A stretch of 64,000 nt of DNA, from positions 12,605,501-12,669,500 of the forward strand of contig NC_071342.1 of assembly GCF_027744825.2 (NCBI RefSeq), in the 5' to 3' direction. The position numbers were made by a program, and so were the translations under genes. This document shows positions 1-13,246 of this stretch, piece by piece. The notes under the pieces are model-generated. The model did not search any database. It was not told the DNA's origin and was given only the letters and a program-made list of their open reading frames with translations. The first letter of the stretch is position 1, and every line of letters starts with the position of its first letter. The DNA is from Synchiropus splendidus. Lineage: Eukaryota > Chordata > Actinopteri > Syngnathiformes > Callionymidae.

Positions 1-3000
1 CCACTGAAGTTTTGAGAGAGAAGACTTCGGCTGGCGAGTGCATTTCAGTGGCTCTTGATCTCTGATGGCTTTAGGAGATTTGGAGACGGGGCTTTTAAGG
101 GAATTATCCTCTCGACCCTTCACATACAAGTTGCTGCGCTTCAGCTCTGGGGAGTTTGACTGAAGTGTGTCAGAAAATCCAGCGGTTTCTTCACGCTTCG
201 GTGTGAAAACCGATTTAATTTTTGAGCAAAACTGTGGCGCTAGAGGCCTCACGGTGGTCCTCACAGGAGGTGGTGGTGGAGATCTGACCCGCTCCCATGT
301 TGGGGTACTTGAGCAAACAGTCTCTGGGATTCTCTTTATCTGAGGACATGCCCTGCTGTGTTCATTTAAAATGGGAGAAGTGATGGCTCTGTTCTGATTG
401 TAGTTTTGACTGTCTATTGATGCTGATGAGGAGAACCTGGAGGAGAACTCCAGGGGGATCGAGGCAACGCTGGAAGCTGCTGAGCATGCATTACAGAACG
501 ACAGGGTCACAGGGTTCATAGGCCAGCAGGGGGTGTAAGGCCTCTGCAGAGCAGGAGATAGGATGGGGAGACGGCCTTTTCTTAGGATGGCGGTGAGAAG
601 GGAGAGTCTTGTAAGAGGAGGCCGGTGCCGAGGAGCCGGAGGAGGCGACTGGGGACAGACTGAAGAAGACAGGCTCTCGCAGGATGAAAAACAGGTTTGG
701 GGGATGTGAAGCAGACTAGAGCCAGGGGCCAGAAAGTGTTTTTTTATCTGAATAATAGAAGGGGTGAAGGCACCGGAGCGAACAGAGGAGCAGGGGGAGA
801 CGGTGCGACTGAAGGAGGCAGGTGAGGCAATAGCAGATCCCCGCATGGTGGACCAGCTCTTCTCCTGATCCGAGTCTTCAGAGAGAAGCGACTCTTTGGA
901 TGAGTTTGACAAGACGTCTGCCAAAGGTCTGCGCAGTGAGTCAGGCGTCCTGTGAGCTAAGTAACCTGAGCTAACCTCGGCGTGTCCAGAGGAAGCGTGA
1001 CATCGCCGCTGGGAAATGCCCCCATGTTTATTAACAGTCGTTTCCATGGAGGTCGTGCCAGCCGCTTCGTGTTTGGAAGTATTTTCAGACTGAGGGGAAG
1101 CTGGAGTGACATGGTACATCGGGGACGTCATCTGAAAAAAAAAAAAAAAAGATATTACTGCTAAAAAAATATTTAAAATTCCATGGCTTGAAATGCATTT
1201 AAATCAAATAATCTCATCATTTTCAGGATGTTAGGGGACATGCTAGCACGACGTGCGCAACAAATTGCCCAGACAGCACATACATATGAGCAGATTCAAA
1301 ATCATCGACACATCACCAGGGCATCCACTGTCACTTCCATTCACAAGTTAAAAGCAAAAGTGAAAACCGATCTCGACACCTAATCCATCCCTGACAGTTG
1401 AGGAGCGGATCGGAAAACATTTCATGATCCAGCTCAATGAGCGACGATCGGACACAAAGTCAGACTCGTGAGAATTTTTTTATGAAAATAAATATGAGCT
1501 CACTTCACTGAATTGAAACGTCTATAAAAACTTACTTCATGTCCGGAGCGTGACGCTCCTGCCTCCTCTGTATCGTGGATAAAAACCAAGTCAGCTGTGA
1601 GGATCCCTCGCTCCGACATCATGTCCCCCGTCGTCCTCTCATACACTGCGTGGTTCTGTCAGGGGATAACGAAACAAATGCTTAGGAGTTGTGAGTGAAA
1701 CCTGAGAAATCCCGCTGTGAACTTCAGCACCCCCCACCACCACCACCACCCAAGCTCAGGGGGGTGTGCTGGACTCACGCCGCACATGCAGCTCACATGT
1801 TCACACACATGCAGTGCTGACGTCCAGTGCGTGCTCCAAACTTAACAACAGATGGCTGACATCCACATGGACTTAGAAGCCTCAAATGCCGAAGAGGACA
1901 AGCAAAGTTTTCAAAGAGAAAAAGATCTTTCTAATAAATGTCTAATATCTTTGGAGTTGGATGTCAGAAATTCCAAACTTAAATTAGACTAAACTATATA
2001 TACACAGGTCACATTTATCAGAGTGAGCTCCACAGCAGTGGAGCGAGTGTAACAGCTTTAGTTCACACATTTTATCACAATTGATTCCTTAAATTGATGT
2101 ACTGTGTCAAATTGTGATACAATTTTAATTCTCTTGATAAGGTGGCACCTTGACACTTTTCTCTCGCCTGTTTTCTGACTTAATTGTGATTTAAACTTGC
2201 AAGTTTTGCATAGCGTTTTGTGTCATGTCCTTTAAAAAGACCTTCGGGATCATCTGTTTCTTTCTTACTTCAGCTAGCTAGGGTGGTGAAGAGCAGGCCC
2301 TTCATCTTACTCTGGGACTGCACTACTCTGAGCTGGACTTGGCATCGAATAGACGACATCTGACCTTTCAACTATGAACTTCCTGCAACCACCCACCAAG
2401 TACCTGAAGCCGTCGATCAACGGCATCTACAGCATTTCCTCATGAAACAGGAACTTGCATCAGATTTTCAGTCAGTTAAGCTTAAAAATGAAATACTTGA
2501 ACTGAGGTGTCCAGCTGACAACCACAACCTCAATTGTGATCATACTTCTTTTCTCATAGATGAATGAAGTGTCTTAAATGCACCATATGACAGGAAAATG
2601 TTTTCAAATGTAACTCGAAACTTAAGGTGAATATGCAACTGACACACTTGAACTACTTGAGCTTTATTTCAGCCTCTACTATAGAAACAGCATGCATGAG
2701 TAAGCAGCCATATTTAAAGAAAATATAAAGTTTTCCAGCTCAATTTTATCATTACTGTTAGCAGTCAACAAGACTCAGTCATATGGCATTCAGTGATAGT
2801 ATTTTCTTAAACATGCATTTTACTTGTGGAATTCCTCTTTGTCGATCGTCGTCAGCGCTTCCGGGGTACAAGTGGGGTCCAGTTAAATCAGTCGAGTCGA
2901 GAGGATGAAGATCAGGTTTGATCTGGTGGAAATTAGGTATCAAATGTCGCAATACCAGAACAGGTCTTGATTCAAAAGGTGCCGAAAAAATCACCCCAAC

Positions 3001-6000
3001 GGTGTCGTCCCAGTTGTTTCTGAACACTGCGAATCCCATAATGTACTGCAACAGCTCAAACACATCAAAGTGATCTGTTCTGTTTATTTCCTTCCCATTG
3101 TCTCCGTGGTGTCAGAATCTTTGTCTGTTTTCCTCTGAGCCCAGGATTGATTAGCCTTCAGGTTGAAGTCTTCCACCCTGAAAGGTCATTTTCCCTGCCA
3201 TGGTTGCCATAGTGCTGGATGTTGATGAGGGAGCCTGGTCAATGTGCCGCTCAGCAGTCTCTCTTATATCGGAAAAAAACTGTTCCCAATGCATTTTGTG
3301 ACATGTACTAAGTGTGTATACGTCTACAAGAAAACTGGTTACACACGCGTGTACAAGTGCGAGCAAGCCATTTGTAGGAGCAAAACACCATCAGAAAACC
3401 TCTACTGTATGACGTTGAGGCACAAATATAATAAAACGTCCCTGACATTCCTTTTTCCTTTCAGCAAAAAGAGCTTTTCACTTTAGCTCCGTCTGTCCTG
3501 GAGAAAGATGAAAAGTGTCAGGGTCAGTTAGCCACATCTCATGTGGTTTGAACATCATAAATAAAGGGCACTGATATTTACTGCCTGGGTTAGTTCTCGG
3601 GGTTAGAAAACATGTTAGGCGATATTACTTTCACTGCATCCTTAATAATAATAGATGAATTTGTCAGCGGTTCACTGTCGGATCGGCGTCAGAGAGACAC
3701 ATCATAGGGAGCGACATGATTTGATGTCACTGGCCAGAGAGTGAACATGGTTGTGTCAAATAGCAAAACACGTCTTAAGTACATACGAATAAACATAAAG
3801 CATTCGATGTGGAGTGAAACTCTACAAACCATTTGAGGTTCTTGATCTATCCAATGAGGAAAAAATAAAGTGGAAATTTCTCTTCGGAGATTAATAAAGT
3901 ATATATCTATCTATCTATCTGAGGAATCATCTCCAGGATTTTAACCTTCATTGAAGGCATCTTAATAAAATAGTGGTTGCCATGACGACAATGAAATAAT
4001 CCCGAAAACTTCCAGAATTGCACTAAGAAAAGCATGAACATTAGTGATATACACTGCATCAGATCCGCCGCTACAAATGACGTGAAACCAAAATAGCTCT
4101 ATTAGCAGCCTTCGACTGACGTTTGATCCGACAAATGGCAGGATGTCTCTGACGTCACGCCATTATTTCACATCCAGTAGTGAAGCACAGTTTGGTGGTT
4201 TCACGCGAGAAGAGCTTTATTTAAATCCCACTTGCGTCACCCCTGCTTCATTATTTTAGTTTTTATAAAGCACGGATGCGGTGAACAACCTTGTGCTTGT
4301 GATCAATGGCTCTCATTAGGAATTCCATCTGATAATGAGCACTTTTTTTTTAATGAAGAGGCACTTTCGTGTGAGGAGCAGTTCTTCTAACAGGAACAGG
4401 AAGCTGCCCTCAATAGAAGCAGCAGCTCCTACTGCTAAAAAAAAAACAAAAAACAATCCGCGACCTTCTCAAGGTGTCCGTGTTTCGACAAAATGCTAAG
4501 TAAAAGCAAGAATATGACCCTTGAGTGAGAGATAAAGGAGGGATCAATTGAATGTGTGAAAATCACGTGTTTTGGTTGACGCCATGTTCATGAAATGAAG
4601 CCTCATTTTGAGGAGTTGCCTCCGTCTGAACTTATCTTTTCTTGCTATTCACTCCACTTCATGTCCTCCATCACTCCATCTTTGAACCTCCATGTCCACC
4701 TCCTTAAACTGTCGGCATATGATGTCCCTCTTGTTTCCTTTCCTCCAGTCTCCCTCTCTGCACTCTTCTTTGTCTATTCTCACCTCCTTTAAGCTCCTGT
4801 TCATCACACTGAACTAAGTAAACAATATCAGGCACAAATTGAAATTATTTTTTTTCTTCATTCAAAACAAATTCAAAATATACCTCTTGAGCCACTTTCT
4901 TTTCCGTTCTTTTTATCTTTTAATTCTTTTAATGAGAAATGTTCATTTAAACAGTATTTCTTCACTCAAAATAAATAAATACAAGATACTGAAAATAAAT
5001 ACAGCACCTGATCATCAATATAGTGCAATAAAATGTTCCTTATTTTATAATATTAAAGTAACTACAGTACGTTTAAGGTAATTTTTCTTTTTTGGCGCTC
5101 ACATTTTAGTATAAAAAAATGTAAGTGACGCCTTTTTTTTTATTCCTTGCCTGCAACAGCTCAGTAGTTCCATAGTCACCACAGCGTGCAACAGCCCTCA
5201 TCCTCTTCTACCTCTCTAAACCAACACTCCTCATCATGTCGCCCTTGAACATCTTCAGTGCATCTGTCTTCAGCAGGAAATCGCTTACATTCATCCATTT
5301 TACCTTCCTCTTCTCCCTCTCCCCATCCCTTCTGTCCTCTTCAAGGTTCCTCGCTGTTGGAAATGAACCCTGCATCTTCATTCATGTTTCAAAACCGGAA
5401 TGTTGGCGGAATTTCATTTCTTTCATGTATTATTATGCAATATTCTTTTATTCTCTTTTTATTCTCTCTAACAATAACTTCAAATTTGTTGGTTACAAAC
5501 ACAGTTCTGTGTAAGACTGCTCATGCATAATTCAAATATGTTTTCATGGACAGAGCGGAAAAAAGCAACCAGATAGATAAACTGAGTAAAAATAACATGA
5601 ATTTGAATTTAGCAACCTGATGTGGAATCTACTACTATGATAAACATGACACAATCTCCGAAGAGAAATTCCCACTTTATTTTTTCCTCATTGGATAGCT
5701 ATAACCTCAAATGGTTTGTAGAGTTTCACTCCACATCGAATGCTTTATGTTTATTCGTATGTACTTACAACAATCTGGCATTTTCTGGGACGTCAGATTA
5801 AGTTGCGTTGGGATTAGTGTTGGGTTGTTGAGGTTTCATGAAACAGGTGGCAGTCCTGGTTTGAAAATGACGTTTCGTTCAAGAACAAGGTCCAGGGCCG
5901 TACAAGGAGTAGAACTGATTTATTACTGTGACTACTTATTACATGTTATTTCAGAATTACTGATTTCATTTGTGTTCAATAACCATACATGTAAACAAAC

Positions 6001-7281
6001 CAAAACCTTGTGAAATCACATGAAACCATGTGGTCAGCACAAAGATATATGTCACCGACAATTCCAACCAGCAGCAGAACCAGCTGCGAGTCATGTTCTT
6101 CAAATTTACTACTGAAAAAAAATAAACTTAATGCAAACTGTTGGGACAAATGGGAAAAGCGGTACGTCATGAATAAGATTCTGAGTAAAATTAATATTAT
6201 AAAACAATGTCTAAAAGTTGTAAAATATGTTTTACCATAGATAAACTCTAAAGAAAATATGTAAAGTGTAGTGTAATGAAAGTATCACCATCACTTTCTT
6301 CTTCTTCACAGTTAGTAACTAAGTCAAATTTGCAGCTGCAGTGACACTCTACTGCCACCATATGAGGCAGGTGTATTAAAACTGAGCGTCTCACAGTCCA
6401 GCGGTGTAAAACAAAAAAATTATGGCGGCCCTTTAGGGGGCGCTCGCGGCCCAATCATGGGCCTCGGCCCTATGGTTAAGAATCGCTGGTCAAGACGACT
6501 GAGATGACGAGCAGAAAGGTTGGATGTCCGAATGTCTCTTCAATATTCACCTGGACACCACTGACCAACACAGAAAGACAACACCAATATCTAAACGCAA
6601 AAGTCTCATAATAACCACTGCATTGCATTCGAATGTGTCAAATGTTATGAATGATTCCGTTTGCCTCCTGCAGATTGGGAGACAATAAGACATGTTCACA
6701 TTTGAGTGATAATCGGACGCATTTCATTTGAATTTCACAGCTCACTAAAACAAACAATCTCGTCTGTGTTTTCTGAGAAGCAGCGGCGTGAGGCGCCTTT
6801 TCAGTCTGCGAGGCACCGACTCCTGCAGTTAGAGTCGAAATCTTTCAAGTCTCCCACACAATGCCGTGCTCCCAGGAGCTGTGATGTTTGTGTAGCTAAT
6901 AGGACATTAGCACTCTCATCTATTGTCGCAGCTGGGGGTACAGCACATCTGACCTCCAGGCAGCAGCTTTCAGGGACTGTCCATCACTTGCAAGTGTATT
7001 TCAAAATTCTCCTGAGCTGCGTCACATCTAAACATGTATGAAATGTTCTGACCTTGCCTGTATAGAATTTTCCTCATATTGAATTTGGCCACTAAATGGA
7101 AAAACGGATTAAGCAAGTAATAACCCATAATATGGAGCATTAATGAGAATAAATGATGTATTCTAAACACTATTTTTCAAGCTCATAATCTCACCTCGTC
7201 AGCAATGACGCGTTTAGTAGGCAGCGTCCGCACCACTGGCACGAACGAGAACGTTGACGCCTTAGTTGGTGCCGTGGAGAC
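1..7281 (-). CDS. mlip: mlip, muscular LMNA-interacting protein (partial, three internal exons)
   Basis: Three exons read on the minus strand: 7195-7281 (29 codons), 1536-1655 (40 codons) and 1-1131 (377 codons, open to the window edge). All have AG/GT borders and phase 0. The first contains STFSFVPVVRTLPTKRVIAD, close to the FTFVPTVRRLPT block near the N terminus of human MLIP. The second contains ILTADLVFIHDTEEA, like the human AEYVLIVDSEGEDEA stretch. The long exon is rich in Ser and Pro, with a denser block RLSLLTAILRKGRLPILSPA and then PYTPCWPMNPVTLSFCNACS. MLIP binds lamin A/C and acts in the heart and skeletal muscle nucleus. The long exon is assigned by position and frame rather than by full homology. 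The first coding exon was not found between 7.3 and 29 kb, and the 3' exons lie beyond the window. Position after lrrc1 on the same strand matches human gene order. Confidence 0.82.
3776..3920 (+). repeat. Non-LTR retroelement 3' tail with (TATC)n end
   Basis: The segment ends in TTAATAAAGTATA followed by a short run of CTAT repeats, a typical 3' end for fish non-LTR elements and the SINEs that borrow their tails. Its first 117 bases recur inverted at 5653-5767. No coding part of the element is visible, so it is probably a 5'-truncated copy. Family not determined. Confidence 0.55.
5653..5767 (-). repeat. Inverted second copy of the 3776-3892 retroelement tail
   Basis: The reverse complement matches 3776-3892 closely, with a few substitutions and a 2-base indel around the motif CTATCCAATGAGG. 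The two copies face each other with their 3' ends inward, 1.76 kb apart. Confidence 0.6.
6290..6488 (-). mobile_element. hAT-like non-autonomous element fragment (one terminus)
   Basis: Read on the minus strand from 6488 the sequence starts CAGCGATTCTTAACCATAGG. This resembles the terminal repeat of the intact hAT-type element at 20680-21001 (CAGTGGTTCTTAACCT). The other end was not recognised, so the left boundary is approximate. Confidence 0.4.
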
Positions 7282-9147
7282 CTGCAGAAGGAAGATAAAA
7301 CGTGTGTTTGAAATACTTAATAGGCGTTAATAGGCATACATACATGAGACAAATGAACTGAAAAATAAGCAGTGGAGCTTAGCTTCCCAAAGGCTACATT
7401 AATACAGGCACCACAGGGGACTTGGAAAAGCACTACATGTACCAAACCGTGGGATGGTGTACTCATGAAAGAAATACAACAGAGTAATGCAATTTAATGT
7501 AAAAATATCTGAAATATTTTGTTGTATTTATATTTAAAATGCAATAAATTATATGTCTTCAGTGGCCTCAACATAAATTGGTCCTGATAAATATTTTTGT
7601 AAAAATAGATATTAAACCACACACGATATCCATAAATGAAAAACTATATTATGGACAGGATAATTCATCTGTGTATTTTTCGTGGTGCATTCACGTGGTG
7701 GTCTGAAAATTTCCTTCAAGTGTGTAAGGATCAGTGAGCCTCGACCTCTTTGCTGCTGAGCACGAAACTGAGATGAGGGTGGATCTGTAACACGCTGCTT
7801 TTCATGGCTTCCATCTAGACCGTTCATAATTCACATTAACTGAACATGATTAGACGCGTCTGAGGGGAATGGCTGCACCACGTCTGACCAGCGTCACAAC
7901 ATCTAGCTTCATCTCACACTTTTTGTAGGTATACATGGTGAAGTCCAAAGTCTCGCTTGATACTTTTGCCTTTCAGCTGCGACCATCTTCTACGAAACAA
8001 CCTGAACAATGACTATGTAAAAGTCAGATTCACGTTCATATTTTACATTAAACGTGATGTTCTGGGCTCTTGTGAGACTTCTAATGCTGCTGAAGCTTCA
8101 ATGAGAATTATATCGCTGTCATGTCACAATTGTTTTTACGCTTTGTTAGCAACGCTCGCGCTGAAGCATCTGTTGTTATCTATTGAAATTAGCACCTCTG
8201 TTGCGTTGAATCTGAATGCTATTGTTCCCACTGTAATAATACTGTAATACTGACACAAAAATAAATCATAACTCATACAGTCTTGATCTGACCTTGACAG
8301 AAACCCCCCTCCAACATCTCTGACACCTCTGAATATTTGGTACCATGACGAATTTCCGATCTCACAATGTTGCGTAACCATTTGGAGCCTGTGATTTATA
8401 ATCTCATTATCATATTTTGTTTCGCGCTCCGACTGATAAAGTCTCGCAGTGCAGTGACTCATTGATGTTTAATGAGTTCAGTTTGATTGTAGTTTGACTG
8501 TTTAGTGGTGGTATTGCGCTGTATTGTATGCATCCTCTGTTACGCTGGCTGTGGCTCCGCTTCATCCCACAGGAAGTGCATGTAGATAAGACAGAATAAA
8601 CAGAGCTCAAACAGCCATCAACGCTTGCCTTCTGTTGCCTTTAAAAGGAGATCTCAGAAGCTAAAACCTCTGATATCGTTTCAACATCTAGTGAGAATGT
8701 TTCAGTTGTACAGCCCCGTTAGCATAGTTGCTACGCTACATTCTGAGAAACATGATTTTGGCTGTCATCTTAAACATGTGAAAAGAAAAATGATCTCATA
8801 TGCTTTGTGTGCTTTGCTGAAAATCTGTTTATTTTGCTGGACTCACAACAGCAGGGACGTGCACTGATAGACCGCTAGTGCTGCATGAGCCATAGCCCCT
8901 TTTTTTCCCTGCGTGAGAAAAGTGCCTCTTCTGGAGAACTCGCTCATCATTTGCACCCAAAGGTATTATGGTGTCTGACTGGGCATTGATCTCAGTTATT
9001 CAATGCTGTGCATGCTGTGCTCTATAAAGACAAGTTCTATGACCTGTCCTGGGTTTGAGCTGCTGCTGGTCACATGAATGTTTTGAATGACAGTTATGAA
9101 GCCTTATGATTGCCTTCAACTGATACAAACAACTTTTATGAACCCAG

Positions 9148-10408
9148 TTTCAGATACCTTGGTACTCTCACCAAAAGGTAAGCCTTTTACTCTCACTAGC
9201 ATGATGATACGTCCTGTACAAGTGAAGCAGTGAGGAGGACTAATGGAGGATGATCTTTTCTCTTAATCCTTTAATGGAGTCTTTATTTCATCCTGGCACC
9301 AGTCACAGAATCACTATCTAGTTTAGCAGGCCACACAAACAACGATAATGGGGCAGATTCTGTCCCAACATTGCTTGTTCCCAACTCAGCCCTTGACTGT
9401 TCTAAGATGATGTTTGAGCTCTGCTATGATATACAGTTAAAAAAAAGTTACTTTCGCTAACTAGTTACTTTGAAAGTAATGAGTAACTTGAAGTAACAGT
9501 TACTTTTGAATGAGGTAACTAGTAACTGTAACTAAGTTACTAACTTAAAGTGTCTTGCCCAACACTGCTCAGGACAAAGTCTGTTTGGCTCAAAAAGAGA
9601 GAGCTTGAGATGAGAACGCAAGCAAGCCAAGCTCTGGCCCTGGACTTGAGTCCAGATGGAGAGGTGAAGTTCGGCAGGTCAAAACGGGGTTGTTGTGTTT
9701 TTTGATTCCACACTAAACAAGAAGCTTGCTTGATACTTTAGTTTCAGTTTCAGATACCTTGGTACTCCCACCAAAAGGTAAGCCCTTTACAGCTCACTAG
9801 CATGATGATACGTCCCGTACAAGTGAAGCAGTGAGGAGGACTAGTGGAGGATGATCTTTTCTCTTAATCCTTTAATGGAGTCTCATCGTCAGAATCACAG
9901 CATGAATTCAGATCCTGACGCACAGTCGCACACATTCAGTCATCTGATAATGAATTCAAGTGAAAATGTTTGAAATATAAAGCTTGTAACATCTAATTCC
10001 TCCTGTCTGCATGATCAGTATTAATGAGCTTTCACAATGTGGAATCACAATGTGGACCAGTGTTGGAACTAACACATTATTAACGCGTTTTAGGAACTAC
10101 GTTATCTTTTGTAATAACAAGAGCCGTAACGCGTTCTTTTGCCAAAATTACCAAGGCGTTTATCATGACTGTGATTTAAACATGCTCGTTCCTCTTTACT
10201 TCACATTCACAACTCTTTAAAAAGTTTAAAAAGCAGCGTCCATAATACGCATTAAAAGCTTCCGAAGCAAAGTCTGTTTGGCTCAAAAATCTGAGATGAG
10301 AACGCAAGCAAGCCAAGCTCTGGCCCTGGACTTGAGTCCAGGTGGAGTAGTGAAGTTCGGCAGGTCAAAACGGGGGTGGTGATTTTTGACTCCACACTAA
10401 ACAAGAAG
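9148..10408. repeat. Two-unit tandem duplication (A-B-A-B)
   Basis: Block A occurs at 9148-9282 and again at 9748-9883, starting TTTCAGATACCTTGGTACT. Block B occurs at 9575-9724 and 10268-10408, starting CAAAGTCTGTTTGGCTC. The order A, B, A, B on one strand, with a few mismatches and different spacers, shows a unit of about 600-700 bases duplicated in tandem and then altered by insertion or deletion. No protein is recognised in either block. Confidence 0.75.
9434..9567. repeat. GTAACTAGTTAC-rich repeat, possible DNA-transposon end
   Basis: Many imperfect copies of GTAACT and AGTTAC on both strands, ending AGTGTTGGGC when read on the minus strand. This arrangement is common at the ends of short fish DNA transposons. 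A shorter AGTGTTGG stretch with AACGCGTT motifs lies near 10058. Superfamily not determined. Confidence 0.35.
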
Positions 10409-11592
10409 TCTATCGAGCCACAAGAAGTTCAGGTGTCTGATCCCAGTTCAGGCTAACGCCGTCAACACACGTGGAACACTGGGTTTTTCAGAGCATTTGA
10501 CGAAAAACCGACAACAACTTTGTTGCTGGCACGTTGCCATCAATGATGTCACCTTACTGGCATCTCAAAAGATGTTTACCCCCACGCAAGATAAAGTATC
10601 TTCTTCTTTGTTACACTGCAAACAAATCTGTCAATATTCTGTCTGATACAGCGAATAAAGAGGAGCAGAGTGAAGAACAGCTCTTATAATCCCTGCACCT
10701 ACTTCCACATTTTTCATTTTCATTATGAAAAACAAACTCAACTATTATTTCTGATCCACATTGTGTTCGCAGCCCGATTGGACAGGCTTTTGTCTTGTTG
10801 AAGAAGTGTCCCGCTAATGAGAACAGAAAGTCTCTCCTCTGGGCTTTTCCCCAGTGCCCGGGTCGAATGGTCGACTCGGACTTTAGGCTTATTTGAGAGG
10901 AGAATGATGCTGTAGTTTCTAGTAATGACTCTGTAATTATAACCGCCAGGGTTGCGCACTTTTTTTAATACATAGGAGAGATTCATATAGCACATGAAAC
11001 ATACACTTTTCTCCTGAACAAATCTCTATCTCAGAGCCGGAGAACGGCTTCACTAATAAGATGAGATTATTGTATAAGATACTTGAGACTGTAAAGCAGA
11101 GCTCATCTTCCTTTCAGTGACAGTCAATTATTTCAGCCAGCAAGCTCCTCAAGATCCTCCCTCCAACCATAGGAGAAGACTGAGATAAAACATTTGAGGG
11201 ACGGATTAACGTTCGGCATCATTTTTTCCTTTGATGTGTTTTTCTTCTCTCACAGATGAATTTGATCGTCGTTCTACCAAGGAGAAACTCTGACACGACC
11301 TTTTCCTTATGGATGAAGCTCTCACACGGAGACTGTAGCTGCTTGATGTGTGTTCGTCTATAGGTGGTGTTTAAATCAACACTGCAGGTCCAGCTCCGGA
11401 TAAATCAAAGGATTCCAGTCTCATCCACTCAATTTCATTCAGCCATGACAGTAATTGTGCTGCTTTAATTTTCAGCTCAGATCTGGTGGCATCATTAAAA
11501 TAAATAGCTGCTTTAGATCTCCACTAAGGTTCAAGTGATGGAGAATAGATTGAGACAGATTAAACCAGCATACTTAATCTGTTTATGTAGTT

Positions 11593-11594
<2 letters not shown>

Positions 11595-11685
<91 letters not shown>
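11595..11685. repeat. (TA)n microsatellite
   Basis: About 90 bases of uninterrupted TA dinucleotide repeat in a gene-poor stretch. Confidence 0.95.
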
Positions 11686-11687
<2 letters not shown>

Positions 11688-13133
11688 TTGCATTAGAATT
11701 TAAACAGAGAAGAAATCATTGAATTGGATTCAAAGCTTGGGAAATATATCTCTCATGCCAATGCCCTGCTCATGTTGCAGGTTTGATCATCCAAAATAAT
11801 TCTCTATTTTAAGAACCGGTTGCAGATACATGACAAAGTGCTTCTAAAATTATAGTCCTAAAAGCTTGTTTGCATGTGTGGTGTAGTCACAACAAAGCTT
11901 GAAAGGTTAAAAGTGAGTGTTTCCTACTTGCCCAGTTGGAGGTCTTCCAGGCGGTTAATAGTCGGGGTCAGGCTGTCCTCATAGATCACATTTCCACCAG
12001 CGCCCCGTCACTGTCACCTCTGTGTGTGCGAGCTCTCACTCTCTCAAGTTATTTGTTGTAGCCGGTCCACTCCGTCCCAAAGACCGAGTAGCAGTAGCAC
12101 TAAATCATTTCCTGAGTTCGGCCGCCCTGCGTGAGCCGACTTAAAGAGACACGCTGTAAAGTTAATGGCACTGCATTATATTGGGACAAGCTTCCACATA
12201 GAATCACTTCAAAAGAGTTTCTGAACAGTTTTACAATAGCTGCTGTCATGGAATTGTTCTGGGACCTGCATGCTCCGAAAACTCGACTTGAACATGAATA
12301 TTTATCAACTCAGTCTGCCCCTGCCTTGGATTCCATTAGGCTTTTGGCGTGCCTTATAGGAGTGCATGGATTGCCATGTAACACCACCGTTGACCCAACT
12401 TTGTTGGTTAAAGGGCTTTGTTTACATCTAAAGTTGATGTTAACTGGTGAAGCTAGATCATGAGGTTAGTGTAGTTAGAGGAAAGACACTCTGCAAAACC
12501 ACTGAAAGTTGATGTTGACAAACTTATAACATGAGTTAGAGCATATCTCTTGCCAGGATGACCCTACACCGATGGACGGGAACTATATGCTTCCACAAAA
12601 GAGAGGGAAGAGGTACCAGCTAAAAGCCGGCTCTTAACATACAGCCCTCTCAAGGCTGGGTAACTAGACAACAGGATGGATGAGCTACAGTTGAGCACCA
12701 CCATTGGGTGTTTAAAATACTGCAGAATGATCGTGCAGAGCATAAATGGGTATCTAGCCACAGATGTGGCTCTTCTCTTGCAGACCTCACAAGGTCTTTC
12801 CCCTTCTTTTTTTATAATAATTACATTGCTTGCAATGAGTAAGAGTCTTTTTAACAGTATTTCTTGATAATCAAAATAAATAAATGAAATATATTTGGGG
12901 GAAAGTATTTGGCACTTAAGTGCTTTTACTGTATGTCACATTTGCATAGTTCTGTTAATCACCGTGCAAAAAAGATCTTCCAGTATTAACAATATATAAA
13001 TACTCCTGTAGATTACCTGGATGTATCTCCAGTTCTATGAGTGTATGTCTGAGATATCCTCTCCACTGTGAAACGGCAAATAGTTTGAGTTTGAGTTATT
13101 ATATAATATTCAGTGGACAGATTATTTATTTAT

Positions 13134-13246
<113 letters not shown>

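Larger units (their letters stand above)
1656..7194. other. mlip intron, repeat-bearing, no coding exon seen
   Basis: A 5.5-kb intron between the two small mlip exons. It holds two opposed retroelement tails and a hAT-like terminus, annotated separately, plus AT-rich sequence. Short open frames here lack paired splice signals and family resemblance. The 404-bp intron at 1132-1535 is also unremarkable apart from an A-run next to the acceptor. Confidence 0.5.

Noticed and set aside
2779..3063. 94-codon minus-strand frame preceded by GCTGTTGCAG
   Set aside because: Acceptor-like start within the mlip intron, but no donor in frame and no similarity to MLIP.
12131..12463. 110-codon plus-strand frame
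   Set aside because: Starts at a non-ATG codon, has no splice signals and no recognisable domain.
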